From positions 1-64,000 of the forward strand of contig CATVTM010000002.1 in assembly GCA_958346935.1 (NCBI GenBank): a stretch of 64,000 nucleotides of DNA, in the 5' to 3' direction. Positions 16,535 to 24,639 of this stretch are shown in pieces (within the stretch, counting starts at the first letter, position 1; every line of letters starts with the position of its first letter). The notes under the pieces were generated by a model. It searched no databases, had not been told where the DNA came from, and was given only the letters and a program-made list of their open reading frames with translations. A program made the position numbers and the translations under genes. This stretch comes from an uncultured Collinsella sp. (GTDB taxonomy: Bacteria; Actinomycetota; Coriobacteriia; Coriobacteriales; Coriobacteriaceae).

Positions 16535-17203
16535 ATGGAAACGAAAAACTTGAGCGAATCGACCATTTGCTGCTTTGGCGACTCGACGACCTGGGGCGAT
16601 AACGGATGCGGCGGGGGAGGCAACGATATCTCCTGGACCTCGCACCTGGGTGCGCTGCTGGGCGGCGCTACGATCGAGAACTTTGGTATTAAGGGTTCGC
16701 GTATTGCCGTCAAGGCCGACCGTAGCGATTCGTTTGTCGAGCGCTTGGACGGCATCGATCACACGGCAGATATCTGCATCGTCTTTGGCGGCGTTAACGA
16801 CTTTAGCCGTAACGTGCCGCTGGGAGAGCTGGGCAGCACGGACGTGCACGAGTTCTACGGTGCGCTCGACTACCTGATCCGCACCATCACGGCGTGCTCG
16901 CCTCAGGCAAAGCTGGTGTTTATGACGCCGTGCAAGACGAGCGGAAAGCACGAGAAGGATATCCCGGCAAGCAACGAGGCCAACCATCTGGGCCTGACGC
17001 AAGATGCCTATGTGCAGGCGATGCTGGAGGTTTGCGACCGATACTCGGTGCCGGTGATCGACCTCTATGCGCAAAGCGGCATCAGCCCGTTTTTGCCGGA
17101 GCACCGCGAGCTCTACATGCCGGACGGTCTGCATTACAGCCCTGCCGGCTATGAGCGCCTGGCGCATCGCATCGCTGCGGGCCTCACCGCCGTTTGCCGT
17201 TAA
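16535..17203 (+). CDS. SGNH/GDSL-family esterase
   Basis: This 222-aa protein carries the SGNH blocks. Block I is FGDSTTWGD with the nucleophile Ser at about residue 16, a Gly-containing strand follows (IENFGIKGSR), then GGVNDF with the oxyanion Asn, and PDGLHYS with the catalytic Asp and His near the C-terminus. No signal peptide is seen. GAGGAGAAGAAT precedes the ATG. It follows the CE8 fusion by 68 bp, so acetyl removal from pectic oligomers (as for CE12 rhamnogalacturonan acetylesterases) is a good guess. The actual acyl substrate is unknown. Confidence 0.82.
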   Translation: METKNLSESTICCFGDSTTWGDNGCGGGGNDISWTSHLGALLGGATIENFGIKGSRIAVKADRSDSFVERLDGIDHTADICIVFGGVNDFSRNVPLGELGSTDVHEFYGALDYLIRTITACSPQAKLVFMTPCKTSGKHEKDIPASNEANHLGLTQDAYVQAMLEVCDRYSVPVIDLYAQSGISPFLPEHRELYMPDGLHYSPAGYERLAHRIAAGLTAVCR

Positions 17204-17218
17204 AAGTCTGCCGTTCAC

Positions 17219-17254
17219 GGGGATTATAGGGTTAACGTTCACCCTATAATCCCC
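17219..17254. promoter_or_regulatory. Operator inside a perfect 14-bp hairpin before GH105
   Basis: GGGGATTATAGGGT (17219-17232) and ACCCTATAATCCCC (17241-17254) are exact complements around TAACGTTC. The centre, GGGTTAACGTTCACCC at 17229-17244, is a member of the GTGAACGTTCAC operator family. The same element could therefore act as a DNA operator, as part of a promoter (it contains TATAAT) and as an RNA hairpin for the upstream transcript. Confidence 0.65.
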
Positions 17255-17268
17255 TTCGCGTTACACTA

Positions 17269-17284
17269 GGGTTAACGTTCACCC
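17269..17284. promoter_or_regulatory. Second GTGAACGTTCAC-like operator before GH105
   Basis: GGGTTAACGTTCACCC repeats the upstream operator exactly, 40 bp centre to centre. TTCACC (17238-17243) and TACACT (17262-17267), 18 bp apart, could serve as -35 and -10 elements between the two. Confidence 0.72.
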
Positions 17285-17309
17285 ATCAAAAACGTCAGAG
17301 GGGACAGCA

Positions 17310-18548
17310 ATGGGTTGCAATAAGATTCTGGACCGTTATATCGAGCAGTTGATCGAGACCTCTACGCCTCAGGCGCCGGCCTGGAACATCGAAAAGCTTC
17401 GCGCCGGCAAGGAGAACACCTGGAATTACATTGACGGCTGCATGATCAAGGCGCTCATCGAGCTGTACGAGATCACCGGCGAGCAGCGTTACCTGACCTT
17501 CGCCGACGACTATATCGACTTCTTTGTCCAGGATGACGGCACCATCAAGCATTACGATCCCCAGGAGTACAACCTCGACAACGTCAACGCGGGCAAAACC
17601 CTCTACAAACTCTATGACCTGGTGGGCAAGCCCAAGTACCGTGCCGCCATGGACACGATCTATCGCCAGCTCGAGACCCAGCCGCGTACCAAAGAGGGTG
17701 TGTTTTGGCACAAGGCCGTCTATCCCAACCAGATTTGGCTCGACGGCATGTACATGGCGCAGCCGTTCTACATGCAGTACGAGCTGAGCTTCCACAACCG
17801 CCGTGCCTGCTCGGATAGCTTCCATATGTTCCAGGTCGTGCATGACCTGATGCGCAACCCCCTCAACGGTCTGTACTATCACGCCTACGACGCGAGCCGC
17901 AAGCAGTTCTGGTGCGATCCCGTCACCGGTCTTTCGGCCAACTTCTGGCTGCGCGCCGAGGGCTGGTTTGCCATGGCGCTCATCGATACCTGGGAGCTCA
18001 TGCCGCCCTCGATGTCGGCCGAGAAGGACGAGATCCGCAAGATGTTCCACGACCTGATCGACGCCATGCTGCCGTATCAGGACGAGAAGACCGGCATGTG
18101 GCACCAGGTCATCAACCTGCCTAATATCGCCCCCAACTATCTGGAGGAGTCGGGCAGCGCCATCTTTGCCAACGCCATCATGAAGGGCGTGCGCCTGGGC
18201 GTGCTGGGCGAGCGCTACTACCAGTACGGCCGCCGTGCGTTTGACGGCATCTGCGACACGTGCCTGTCCGAGCGCGACGGACAGCTGGCGCTCGACAACA
18301 TCTGCCTGGTGGCGGGTCTTGGCAACACCGCGCACCGCGAGGGCACGTTTGGCTACTACATGAGCGAGCCCGTCGTCAAAAACGACGCGAAGGGCGTGGC
18401 GCCGCTGGTGCTCGCCTATATCGAGACCATGCATCATGACAAGTTGGCCGGTAAGCGCGATCCGCTCGCCCCTTCGGGCGTGTGCTCCATCGATGACCCG
18501 TTTGGCGGCTACACCCCGGGCATCAATGCTCATAAGGGGCGTGAATAG
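17310..18548 (+). CDS. GH105 unsaturated galacturonyl/rhamnogalacturonyl hydrolase
   Basis: This 412-aa protein is an alpha/alpha-barrel GH105 enzyme of the YteR/YesR type. It releases the terminal delta-4,5-unsaturated uronic acid from oligosaccharides made by pectate or rhamnogalacturonan lyases. Seen are WNYIDGCMIKALIELY, YPNQIWLDGMYMAQPFYMQYE with the likely catalytic Asp145, WLRAEGWFAMAL and NYLEESGSAIFANAIMKGVRLG. It lacks a signal peptide and so acts in the cytosol. AGAGGGGACAGCA precedes the ATG. Two operators lie upstream. Its product would feed the isomerase and dehydrogenase genes at 31-33 kb. Confidence 0.93.
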   Translation: MGCNKILDRYIEQLIETSTPQAPAWNIEKLRAGKENTWNYIDGCMIKALIELYEITGEQRYLTFADDYIDFFVQDDGTIKHYDPQEYNLDNVNAGKTLYKLYDLVGKPKYRAAMDTIYRQLETQPRTKEGVFWHKAVYPNQIWLDGMYMAQPFYMQYELSFHNRRACSDSFHMFQVVHDLMRNPLNGLYYHAYDASRKQFWCDPVTGLSANFWLRAEGWFAMALIDTWELMPPSMSAEKDEIRKMFHDLIDAMLPYQDEKTGMWHQVINLPNIAPNYLEESGSAIFANAIMKGVRLGVLGERYYQYGRRAFDGICDTCLSERDGQLALDNICLVAGLGNTAHREGTFGYYMSEPVVKNDAKGVAPLVLAYIETMHHDKLAGKRDPLAPSGVCSIDDPFGGYTPGINAHKGRE

Positions 18549-19455
18549 CGTGGGGGCCATTACTCCGGGCGTGCGTTTACACGACCTTCCGCAGGGGACC
18601 GTCGAGGAACGCATCCGCATGGCAGGAGAGCTGGGCTTTTCGTGCATTCAGCTGCCGAGCAAGGTGCTCTACGCATCAATGGGAATCGATCGATGCGGTC
18701 TGACCCGCGAGCTCGCCGACCATTTGCGTGCGGTGCTCGATGAGGCGGGCGTTTCGGTCGCCGTGCTCGGCTGTTATAAGAATCTGGCGACGCCCGATCG
18801 ACAACAGCTCACGGATAACTTTGCCGAGTACGAGGCGTGCTTGAACTTTGCTCAGATGCTCGGCGGCTGTCCGGTTGGCACCGAGACCGGTCGTCCCAAT
18901 GTGCAGAACCGCGTTGCTGACGACCGTATGACCGACGAGGCACTCGATGCGTTTATGGATGGACTCGCGCGCGTCTGCGAGTGCGCCGAGGCCGTGGGTG
19001 GGCAAATACTGATCGAGCCCGGCTGGAACGAGACGGTCAACACGCCAGATCGCTGCCGTGAGGTGCTGGAGCGCGTCCCGAGCCCGGCGCTCGGCGTGAT
19101 CTACGACCCGGTGTCGCTGCTGCATCCCAGCGTCGTTGGCGAGGCGCAGGAAATCACCGCGCGTATGCTCTACTTATGCGGCAGTAAGATTCGCGTGCTG
19201 CACGCCAAGGATTTTGAGGTCGTCGACAACGAGGACGAAGCCGGCTGGTGCGATGGTAAGGGTTCTCGCCTGGTGTGCCACGGCGTGGGCGAGACGGGCC
19301 GCTATGACTTTGAGCCCGTGGTGGCCTGGGCGGCTGCCGCCTGTTTGGGGATTCCTTGTGTGGTCGAGAACAGCGTGCCGGCGACGGCGGCTAGCTGCCT
19401 GGCGACACTCGAGCGCATGTCCGCTCGCTGCGGGGCTCCGCATCGCGAGATATAG
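18541..19455 (+). CDS. Xylose-isomerase-like TIM-barrel protein (sugar phosphate isomerase/epimerase family)
   Basis: This 304-aa protein belongs to the AP-endonuclease-2/xylose isomerase-like superfamily. Features include the start TPGVRLHDLPQGTVEERIRMAGELGFSCIQL, GQILIEPG with a likely metal-ligand Glu, GVIYDPVSLLHP, VLHAKDFEV and a late VVENSVP. I chose GTG at 18541, preceded by AAGGGG; it overlaps the GH105 stop by 8 bp, which implies translational coupling. Members of this family isomerise or epimerise sugars, or open lactones, often with divalent metal. Coupling to GH105 suggests a step on the released uronate, but the reaction is unknown. Confidence 0.75.
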   Translation: MNSVGAITPGVRLHDLPQGTVEERIRMAGELGFSCIQLPSKVLYASMGIDRCGLTRELADHLRAVLDEAGVSVAVLGCYKNLATPDRQQLTDNFAEYEACLNFAQMLGGCPVGTETGRPNVQNRVADDRMTDEALDAFMDGLARVCECAEAVGGQILIEPGWNETVNTPDRCREVLERVPSPALGVIYDPVSLLHPSVVGEAQEITARMLYLCGSKIRVLHAKDFEVVDNEDEAGWCDGKGSRLVCHGVGETGRYDFEPVVAWAAAACLGIPCVVENSVPATAASCLATLERMSARCGAPHREI

Positions 19456-19558
19456 CATTGGCTTTTGCCGTGGCGGCATATTGAGTTTGCTTGACTGGGG
19501 GCGGCGGTGAAGGGTTTTTATCGTCGCCTCATTGGATTACATCAAAAAGGGGAGTTGC

Positions 19559-20776
19559 GTGGCTATCCACATTGTCGAAGAGGCGAATCGTTGCCTAGGT
19601 TGCAAAAGGGCGTTCTGCCAGCTTAAAGGCTGCCCGGTGCAGACGCCTATTCCGCAGGTCATTGACTTGTTCAAGCAGCGTCGTCTGGAAGAGGCAGGTG
19701 AGCTGCTGTTCCAGAACAACCCCATGAGCGCGGTCTGCTCCATGATCTGCAACCATTCGGGCCAGTGCGAGGGCGCGTGCATTCAGGGCCGCAAGGGCGC
19801 ACCGGTGCATTTTTCGAGTATCGAGAACTATATCTCGACGGCATATTTGGACCGTAAGGAGTGGAAGCCCGCGCCGTCGTGCGGCAAGCAGGTTGCCGTG
19901 GTCGGTTCCGGTCCTGCCGGCATTACCGTGGCCATTAAGATGGCCCAGCTGGGCTGTGCCGTCACGGTGTTTGAGCAACGCCCCGAGATCGGCGGCGTGC
20001 TGGAGTACGGCATCCCCGAGTTTCGCCTGCCCCGTGCTCTCGTGCAAAAGTACCGTCACGTGATGTGCTCGCTTGGCGTACGCGTCCGTCCCTCGACCAC
20101 CATTGGCGGCGCGCTGCATATCGACGACCTGTTGCGCGACGGCTACGATGCGGTCTTTGTCGGTACCGGTACCTGGCGCGCCCGCAAGCTGGGTATTCCC
20201 GGCGAGTCGCGTGGTAACGTACTGTTTGGTATCGATTACCTGGTCGATCCCACGAGCGTGGCGATCGGTCAGAACGTGGCGGTTATCGGCGCCGGCAACG
20301 TGGCCATGGATGTTGCCCGCACGGCTCTGCGCTCGGGCGCTCGCAAGGTTACCGTGTATGCCCGATCGCGCCATATCTCGGCCATCGATGACGAGGTGGA
20401 GCTGACCGAGCTTGACGGTGCCGAGATCGTGCGCGGCAAGGCGATTTGCGCCATCGACGATAACGGTCCGGTTTTCGAGACGGCTATCTTTGACGAGGAC
20501 GACAACGTGGTGGGCTACGAGGAAGAACTTGACCATGTGCCCGCCGACACGGTTGTGATTGCGGCCTCGCAGGTGCCCAAGGACAAACTGGTGCTTACGA
20601 CGGGCGGTCTGGAGACCGACCATCGCGGTCTTCTTTCGGTCGATGAGTGCGGCATGACCACCGTGCCTGGCGTCTTTGCCGCCGGCGACGTGGTCAACGG
20701 CCCGCTCACCGTGGTCCATGCCGTAGCCGGCGCCAAGCTCGCCGTCGAAGGCATGACCAGCTATCTGGGCCTCTAA
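19559..20776 (+). CDS. GltD-like NAD(P)H-dependent flavoprotein oxidoreductase
   Basis: This 405-aa protein looks like the glutamate synthase small subunit (GltD/NfnB/SudA type). The N-terminal Cys-rich domain has CLGCKRAFCQLKGCP and CSMICNHSGQCEGAC, the pattern that binds two 4Fe-4S clusters. An FAD-binding motif (VVGSGPAGITVA), an NAD(P)-binding motif (IGAGNVAMDVARTAL) and the end motif GVFAAGDVVNGPLTVVHAVAGAKLAVEGM follow. I chose GTG at 19559 with AAAAAGGGGAG upstream. No large GltB subunit is near, so it may pass electrons to another partner. Its last codons and the following palindrome recur at 29161-29282. Confidence 0.85.
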   Translation: MAIHIVEEANRCLGCKRAFCQLKGCPVQTPIPQVIDLFKQRRLEEAGELLFQNNPMSAVCSMICNHSGQCEGACIQGRKGAPVHFSSIENYISTAYLDRKEWKPAPSCGKQVAVVGSGPAGITVAIKMAQLGCAVTVFEQRPEIGGVLEYGIPEFRLPRALVQKYRHVMCSLGVRVRPSTTIGGALHIDDLLRDGYDAVFVGTGTWRARKLGIPGESRGNVLFGIDYLVDPTSVAIGQNVAVIGAGNVAMDVARTALRSGARKVTVYARSRHISAIDDEVELTELDGAEIVRGKAICAIDDNGPVFETAIFDEDDNVVGYEEELDHVPADTVVIAASQVPKDKLVLTTGGLETDHRGLLSVDECGMTTVPGVFAAGDVVNGPLTVVHAVAGAKLAVEGMTSYLGL

Positions 20777-20868
20777 CCCACCCCGCCCATCAGTTGCGGT
20801 GGAATACGGACTGTTTTGGCTGTCAAAGGCCTTATCTACTCCGTATTCCACCGCAACTTTTTTGTGGG
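20747..20868. repeat. Left 122-bp direct repeat bounding the kdp locus
   Basis: This stretch comprises the last ten codons of the GltD-like gene (ending in the peptide EGMTSYLGL) and a following palindrome whose arms are AGTTGCGGTGGAATACGG and its complement, then TTTTTT. It recurs at 29161-29282 with about nine differences in 122 positions. The palindromic part also works as a terminator for the GltD-like gene and ends only 6 bp before the kdpE stop codon. Confidence 0.85.
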
Positions 20869-20873
20869 GTGGG

Positions 20874-21578
20874 CTAGAGACGCTGCATGCGGTACCCGAC
20901 ACCCATGTGCGTCTGAATCATCTTGGGGTGAGAGGGGTCTGCCTCGATCTTCTTGCGCAGGGTGCGCATGAACACGCGCAGGCTCGCCAGATCGCTGTCC
21001 CAGCTCGTGCCCCATATCTCGCGGGTGATGAAGGTGTGGGTGAGCACCTTGTCGACGTTTTTCGCCAGAAGGACGAGCAATTTGTACTCGGTTGGGGTGA
21101 GCGAGAGCTCGCGTCCGTCTTTCGTCGCGTATCCCGCGGCGTAGTCGATATGCAGCGGACCGTTGTCGAACGTGCTCGCTTCTGTCGACTCGCTCGACGC
21201 CATCGATGAGCGCCTCAAATTCGCACGGACGCGCGCGAGCAACTCATCCACAGAAAAGGGCTTAGTGAGGTAGTCGTCTGCCCCTGCGTCAAGTGCTGCA
21301 ATCTTGTCGGAATCTTCGGAGCGCGCCGAAATGACGATAATGGGGACCGCCGACCAGCTTCGGATCTTCGTGATGACCTCGATACCGTCAATGTCGGGAA
21401 GGCCGAGGTCGAGCATGATGAGGCTGGGGCCGTGCGACACCGCATCCATGATGGCGGCCTGGCCGTTGCAAACCTTGCTCACGACATAGCCGTGGAGGTC
21501 AAGCGCGGTCGAAACGAGGTTTTGAACGGTCAGGTCATCTTCGACCAGGAGGATACGTGGCTTAGCGGCATTATTCAT
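20874..21578 (-). CDS. kdpE: Response regulator of the potassium-responsive Kdp system
   Basis: This 234-aa OmpR-family regulator has a receiver with the acidic pair VEDD, phospho-acceptor Asp57 (IMLDLGLPD) and conserved Lys in TKPFSVDELLARVRANLRR. The C-terminal winged helix contains LSLTPTEYKLLVLLAKN and ends in GVGYRMQRL. It is phosphorylated by KdpD and activates kdpFABC. The start codon overlaps the kdpD stop by 8 bp (ATGAATAA), so the two are translationally coupled. A longer upstream frame is just the kdpD region read out of frame. The divergent kdpFABC operon confirms the assignment. Confidence 0.95.
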   Translation of the reverse strand: MNNAAKPRILLVEDDLTVQNLVSTALDLHGYVVSKVCNGQAAIMDAVSHGPSLIMLDLGLPDIDGIEVITKIRSWSAVPIIVISARSEDSDKIAALDAGADDYLTKPFSVDELLARVRANLRRSSMASSESTEASTFDNGPLHIDYAAGYATKDGRELSLTPTEYKLLVLLAKNVDKVLTHTFITREIWGTSWDSDLASLRVFMRTLRKKIEADPSHPKMIQTHMGVGYRMQRL

Positions 21579-24306
21579 GAATCTCGATCTCCTCAGCGGG
21601 CAGGGTAAAACGGAAGACGGCCCCATGGGGGTGGTTGTCGCGAGCTTCGATGACGCCGCCATGCGCCTCCACGATGGAACGGCAGAGCGACAGCCCAAGG
21701 CCGATGCTTCGACGCGAATCCACGGGCCGCGTATTGCTTGAGGTGAAGAAGCACTCAAAGATATGAGGCTTGTCGCAGTCTGCCACACCCGGCCCATCGT
21801 CTGCGACGTCCACCACGACGAACGCACCCTCGCGACGTGCGCTGATGGTGACAGTTGAGTCCTCGGGCGTGTATTTGAAGGCGTTCATGATGAGATTCGT
21901 AAGCACCTGCATGATGAGATGGACGTCGATGCGTACCAGCAGGATGTCGTCAGTGTGCACGATGGTGACGGTACGTCCATGCGATGCTTGGGCGACATGG
22001 CTGAGGGCGGCCTCGATGACCTCGTCGATGAGCTCGGATGTGAAGTTGAGGTGAATGGTGCCGTCCTCGACGCGTGTGATGGCGAGGAGGTTCTCCACGG
22101 TATCGATAAGCCAGAGGGAGTCGTCGTAGATGGCATCGGCAAGATCGCAGCGTTGTTCGAGGCTGAGCTTCTCGTCGCTCTTCCGAAGGATTGCCGCAGA
22201 TCCGGATATAGCCGTGAGGGGTGTCCTCAAATCGTGGCCGATGGAGCGCAAAAGGTTGGCGCGCAGCTGCTCGTTTTTCGCCAAGACCGCAGCCTCTTCG
22301 CGCTCTTGCGCCGCCCGGTCGCTTTCGAGCGCCAAGGCGCATTCACCTACGATAGATAGGACGATCGAATGCTCGAAGGCTTCGATCTCGCGCCCCTCCA
22401 GGGCGATGCCGATGACACCGAATACCTTGTCGCCGGTGCGAACCGCGAGGTAGAGACAGCGCGCCTCAGGCAGGGTCCGCGTGCTTGCGCCCGCGCGCTT
22501 GTTGTTGGTATAGGTCCAGGTTGCAACGGCGCGCTCGTAGTCGGTGAGCAGCGACGCGGAACGGTTTTCGGTGCCAGCGGACTCATAGAGTGCCTTGCCG
22601 AGCGTGCCGTGTTCGGCGGTGTAGAAGACCACGTCGAGTTTAAGCAGTTTGATGAGTTGGTTCATGGCGACGCGGGCGCACTCCTCCGCGCTATGGGCTT
22701 GCTGCAAGAGCTGGTTCGTTTCGAGGAGTACGCGCGTTTTGAATGCGTTCTCGGCGGAGGTACGGGCGTTGTCGGCGATGCGCGCGGTTAACTCGCCGGC
22801 GACCATAGCGGTAGCGAACATGATGCCGAACGTGACCAGATAGCTTCGGTCGTAGCTGGCGAGCGAAAACAGAGGCGTGACGAAGCAGAAGTTGTAAAGC
22901 ACTACAGAGAGCACGCTCGATACGATCGTGCAGATGCGCCCCGTCGTGGTGACGGCGGTCAGCAGGGCCGTGAGGATATAGAGGGATATGATGCTGGAAT
23001 CGGCAAAACCCAGATGGCGGAAAGCCGTGCCGATCGCCGTGGCGACAAGAGAGAGGGCCAGCGTGCGAAGCACGTCACGGCTGCTGGGCGGCTGCAGGGC
23101 GAGCGCACGGCGGCGTCCTTCGGGCCGGGAGGGCGGAGTCGACTGGTCTGGAATGATGTAAATGTCGAGGTTCGGGGCGAATGTTATGAGCTGTTCTACG
23201 AGAGATTTGCGGCCGAAGAGGGCCTGACAGACGCTGCTACGCTCGCCCGTGCGCCCCATGACGATCTTCGAAATACCCGACAGGCGCGCGAACTCGGAGA
23301 TCTGAAACGCGATGTCGTCGCCATAGACGGTTTCCATATGTGCTCCGAGCTGTTCGGCTAGGGCGATATTGGCTGCAAGCTTGGCGCGCTCATTATCGCT
23401 CATGGCCTGCGCGCGCGGGCTCTCTACGAACAGGGCGACGAGCTCGCTGCGAAACGCTTTCGCCATGCGTGCGGCGGCACGGACGATGCGGGGATTGGTC
23501 GGCGCCGGGGAGACACAGACTAAGATACGCTCCCTGGTGTAGTAGTCACGGTTTCCCAGCACGCGTGCGGCGTCTGTGAGGTAGCCGGTGCGATCGGCGC
23601 AGCGGCGCAGCGCGATTTCTCGGAGTGCGGTGAGGTTCTCGACGGTAAAAAAATGCTGTTGCGCTCGGTCGGCTTGTGCGGGACGGTAGACGAGGCCGGC
23701 GCGAAGGCGCTCAAGTAGGTCTTCGGGCTCTATGTCGACGAGCTCGACCTGGTCGGCATCATCGAAGATACGGTCGGGGATTCGTTCGCTCACGATAACG
23801 CCGGTGATGGATGCAACCATGTCGTTTAGGCTCTCGATATGCTGAACGTTCACGGTCGTATAGACGTCGATGCCCGCATGTAGAAGTTCCTCGACGTCTT
23901 GATAGCGTTTGTCGTGGCGAGACCCTGGCGCATTTGTATGGGCGAGCTCGTCGACAAGGATGAGCTGAGGGGCGCGTTCGATAGCCGCATCTAGATCGAA
24001 CTCGCTGAGCGCAATGCCGTTGTGCTTGATGAGCTTACAGGGCACGTTCTCAAGCCCTTGTGCAAGATGGGCAGTTGCCGGACGTTCGTGCGGCTCGATG
24101 TATCCCGCGACGACGTCGACACCTCGCCGCTTGGCGGCGTGGGCGGCTTGAAGCATCGCATAGGTTTTGCCTGCGCCAGCAGCGTAGCCAAAGAAAATCT
24201 TGAGGTGTCCCCGGCTGGTTCGAGCGTCATCGGCGACCTCGTCTTTCTCAATTGCCTTGAGGATGAGGTCTGGATTGACGCGAGTGTCCGATGCGTCGCG
24301 CTGCAT
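21571..24306 (-). CDS. kdpD: Potassium sensor histidine kinase
   Basis: This 911-aa membrane kinase has the full KdpD layout. The N-terminal KdpD domain has Walker-type GYAAGAGKTYAML and LVDELAHTNAPGSRHDKRYQDVEELL. A USP-like domain (ILVCVSPAPTNPRIVRAA) follows, then four membrane helices (around RTLALSLVATAIGTAF to MFATAMVAGELTARIA), a GAF-like domain and the kinase core with H-box SIGHDLRTPLTAISGSAAIL, N-box NLIMNAFKYTPED and GLGLSLCRSIVEAHGG. It senses potassium limitation or turgor. I chose ATG at 24306 with AAAGG upstream on the minus strand; a start 32 codons earlier is not typical of KdpD. Confidence 0.95.
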   Translation of the reverse strand: MQRDASDTRVNPDLILKAIEKDEVADDARTSRGHLKIFFGYAAGAGKTYAMLQAAHAAKRRGVDVVAGYIEPHERPATAHLAQGLENVPCKLIKHNGIALSEFDLDAAIERAPQLILVDELAHTNAPGSRHDKRYQDVEELLHAGIDVYTTVNVQHIESLNDMVASITGVIVSERIPDRIFDDADQVELVDIEPEDLLERLRAGLVYRPAQADRAQQHFFTVENLTALREIALRRCADRTGYLTDAARVLGNRDYYTRERILVCVSPAPTNPRIVRAAARMAKAFRSELVALFVESPRAQAMSDNERAKLAANIALAEQLGAHMETVYGDDIAFQISEFARLSGISKIVMGRTGERSSVCQALFGRKSLVEQLITFAPNLDIYIIPDQSTPPSRPEGRRRALALQPPSSRDVLRTLALSLVATAIGTAFRHLGFADSSIISLYILTALLTAVTTTGRICTIVSSVLSVVLYNFCFVTPLFSLASYDRSYLVTFGIMFATAMVAGELTARIADNARTSAENAFKTRVLLETNQLLQQAHSAEECARVAMNQLIKLLKLDVVFYTAEHGTLGKALYESAGTENRSASLLTDYERAVATWTYTNNKRAGASTRTLPEARCLYLAVRTGDKVFGVIGIALEGREIEAFEHSIVLSIVGECALALESDRAAQEREEAAVLAKNEQLRANLLRSIGHDLRTPLTAISGSAAILRKSDEKLSLEQRCDLADAIYDDSLWLIDTVENLLAITRVEDGTIHLNFTSELIDEVIEAALSHVAQASHGRTVTIVHTDDILLVRIDVHLIMQVLTNLIMNAFKYTPEDSTVTISARREGAFVVVDVADDGPGVADCDKPHIFECFFTSSNTRPVDSRRSIGLGLSLCRSIVEAHGGVIEARDNHPHGAVFRFTLPAEEIEIHE

Positions 24307-24417
24307 AGCGTAGCCTTTCTGAAACGTTGTCCATGCGTGCATACGCGGTGAGGACGCCACTGTATGCACGCGAGGTCGAGTATAGGCGCACTGCAGCCGC
24401 AATAGTGCTTTCTACCT

Positions 24418-24438
24418 GCATCTTTACGGCATCTTAAG
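24418..24438. promoter_or_regulatory. Candidate KdpE-binding direct repeat
   Basis: GCATCTTTAC (24418-24427) and GCATCTTAAG (24429-24438) form a direct repeat with an 11-bp period, one helical turn, as OmpR/PhoB-type regulators use. It lies 111 bp before kdpF in the divergent kdpD-kdpF gap. The rest of the 243-bp gap shows no other clear element. Confidence 0.45.
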
Positions 24439-24549
24439 GTTGTGAGCCCCAGCCCTCACGCCTCTTTAATCCCTAGAAGCGTTTACTGTCCCCAGACGCT
24501 TGCGAGAGCAGGCGTCCGAGACATCGGACCGCGCGTGAAAGGGGCGGTA

Positions 24550-24636
24550 ATGGACATCCTCATTCCCATTATCGGAGTCGTCTGCATTGGACTCTTTATC
24601 TATTACATCTACATTCTGATGAGGAGTGATTCGTAA
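24550..24636 (+). CDS. kdpF: Potassium-transporting ATPase KdpF subunit
   Basis: This is a 28-aa single-helix peptide, starting MDILIPIIGVVCIGLF and ending in a short polar tail. Length, hydrophobicity and position directly before kdpA are typical of KdpF, which stabilises the KdpABC complex in the membrane. GAAAGGGGCGG precedes the ATG, which I prefer to an upstream frame that would add 36 hydrophilic residues. The kdpA ATG begins only 3 bp after its stop codon. Confidence 0.85.
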   Translation: MDILIPIIGVVCIGLFIYYIYILMRSDS

Positions 24637-24639
24637 ACT

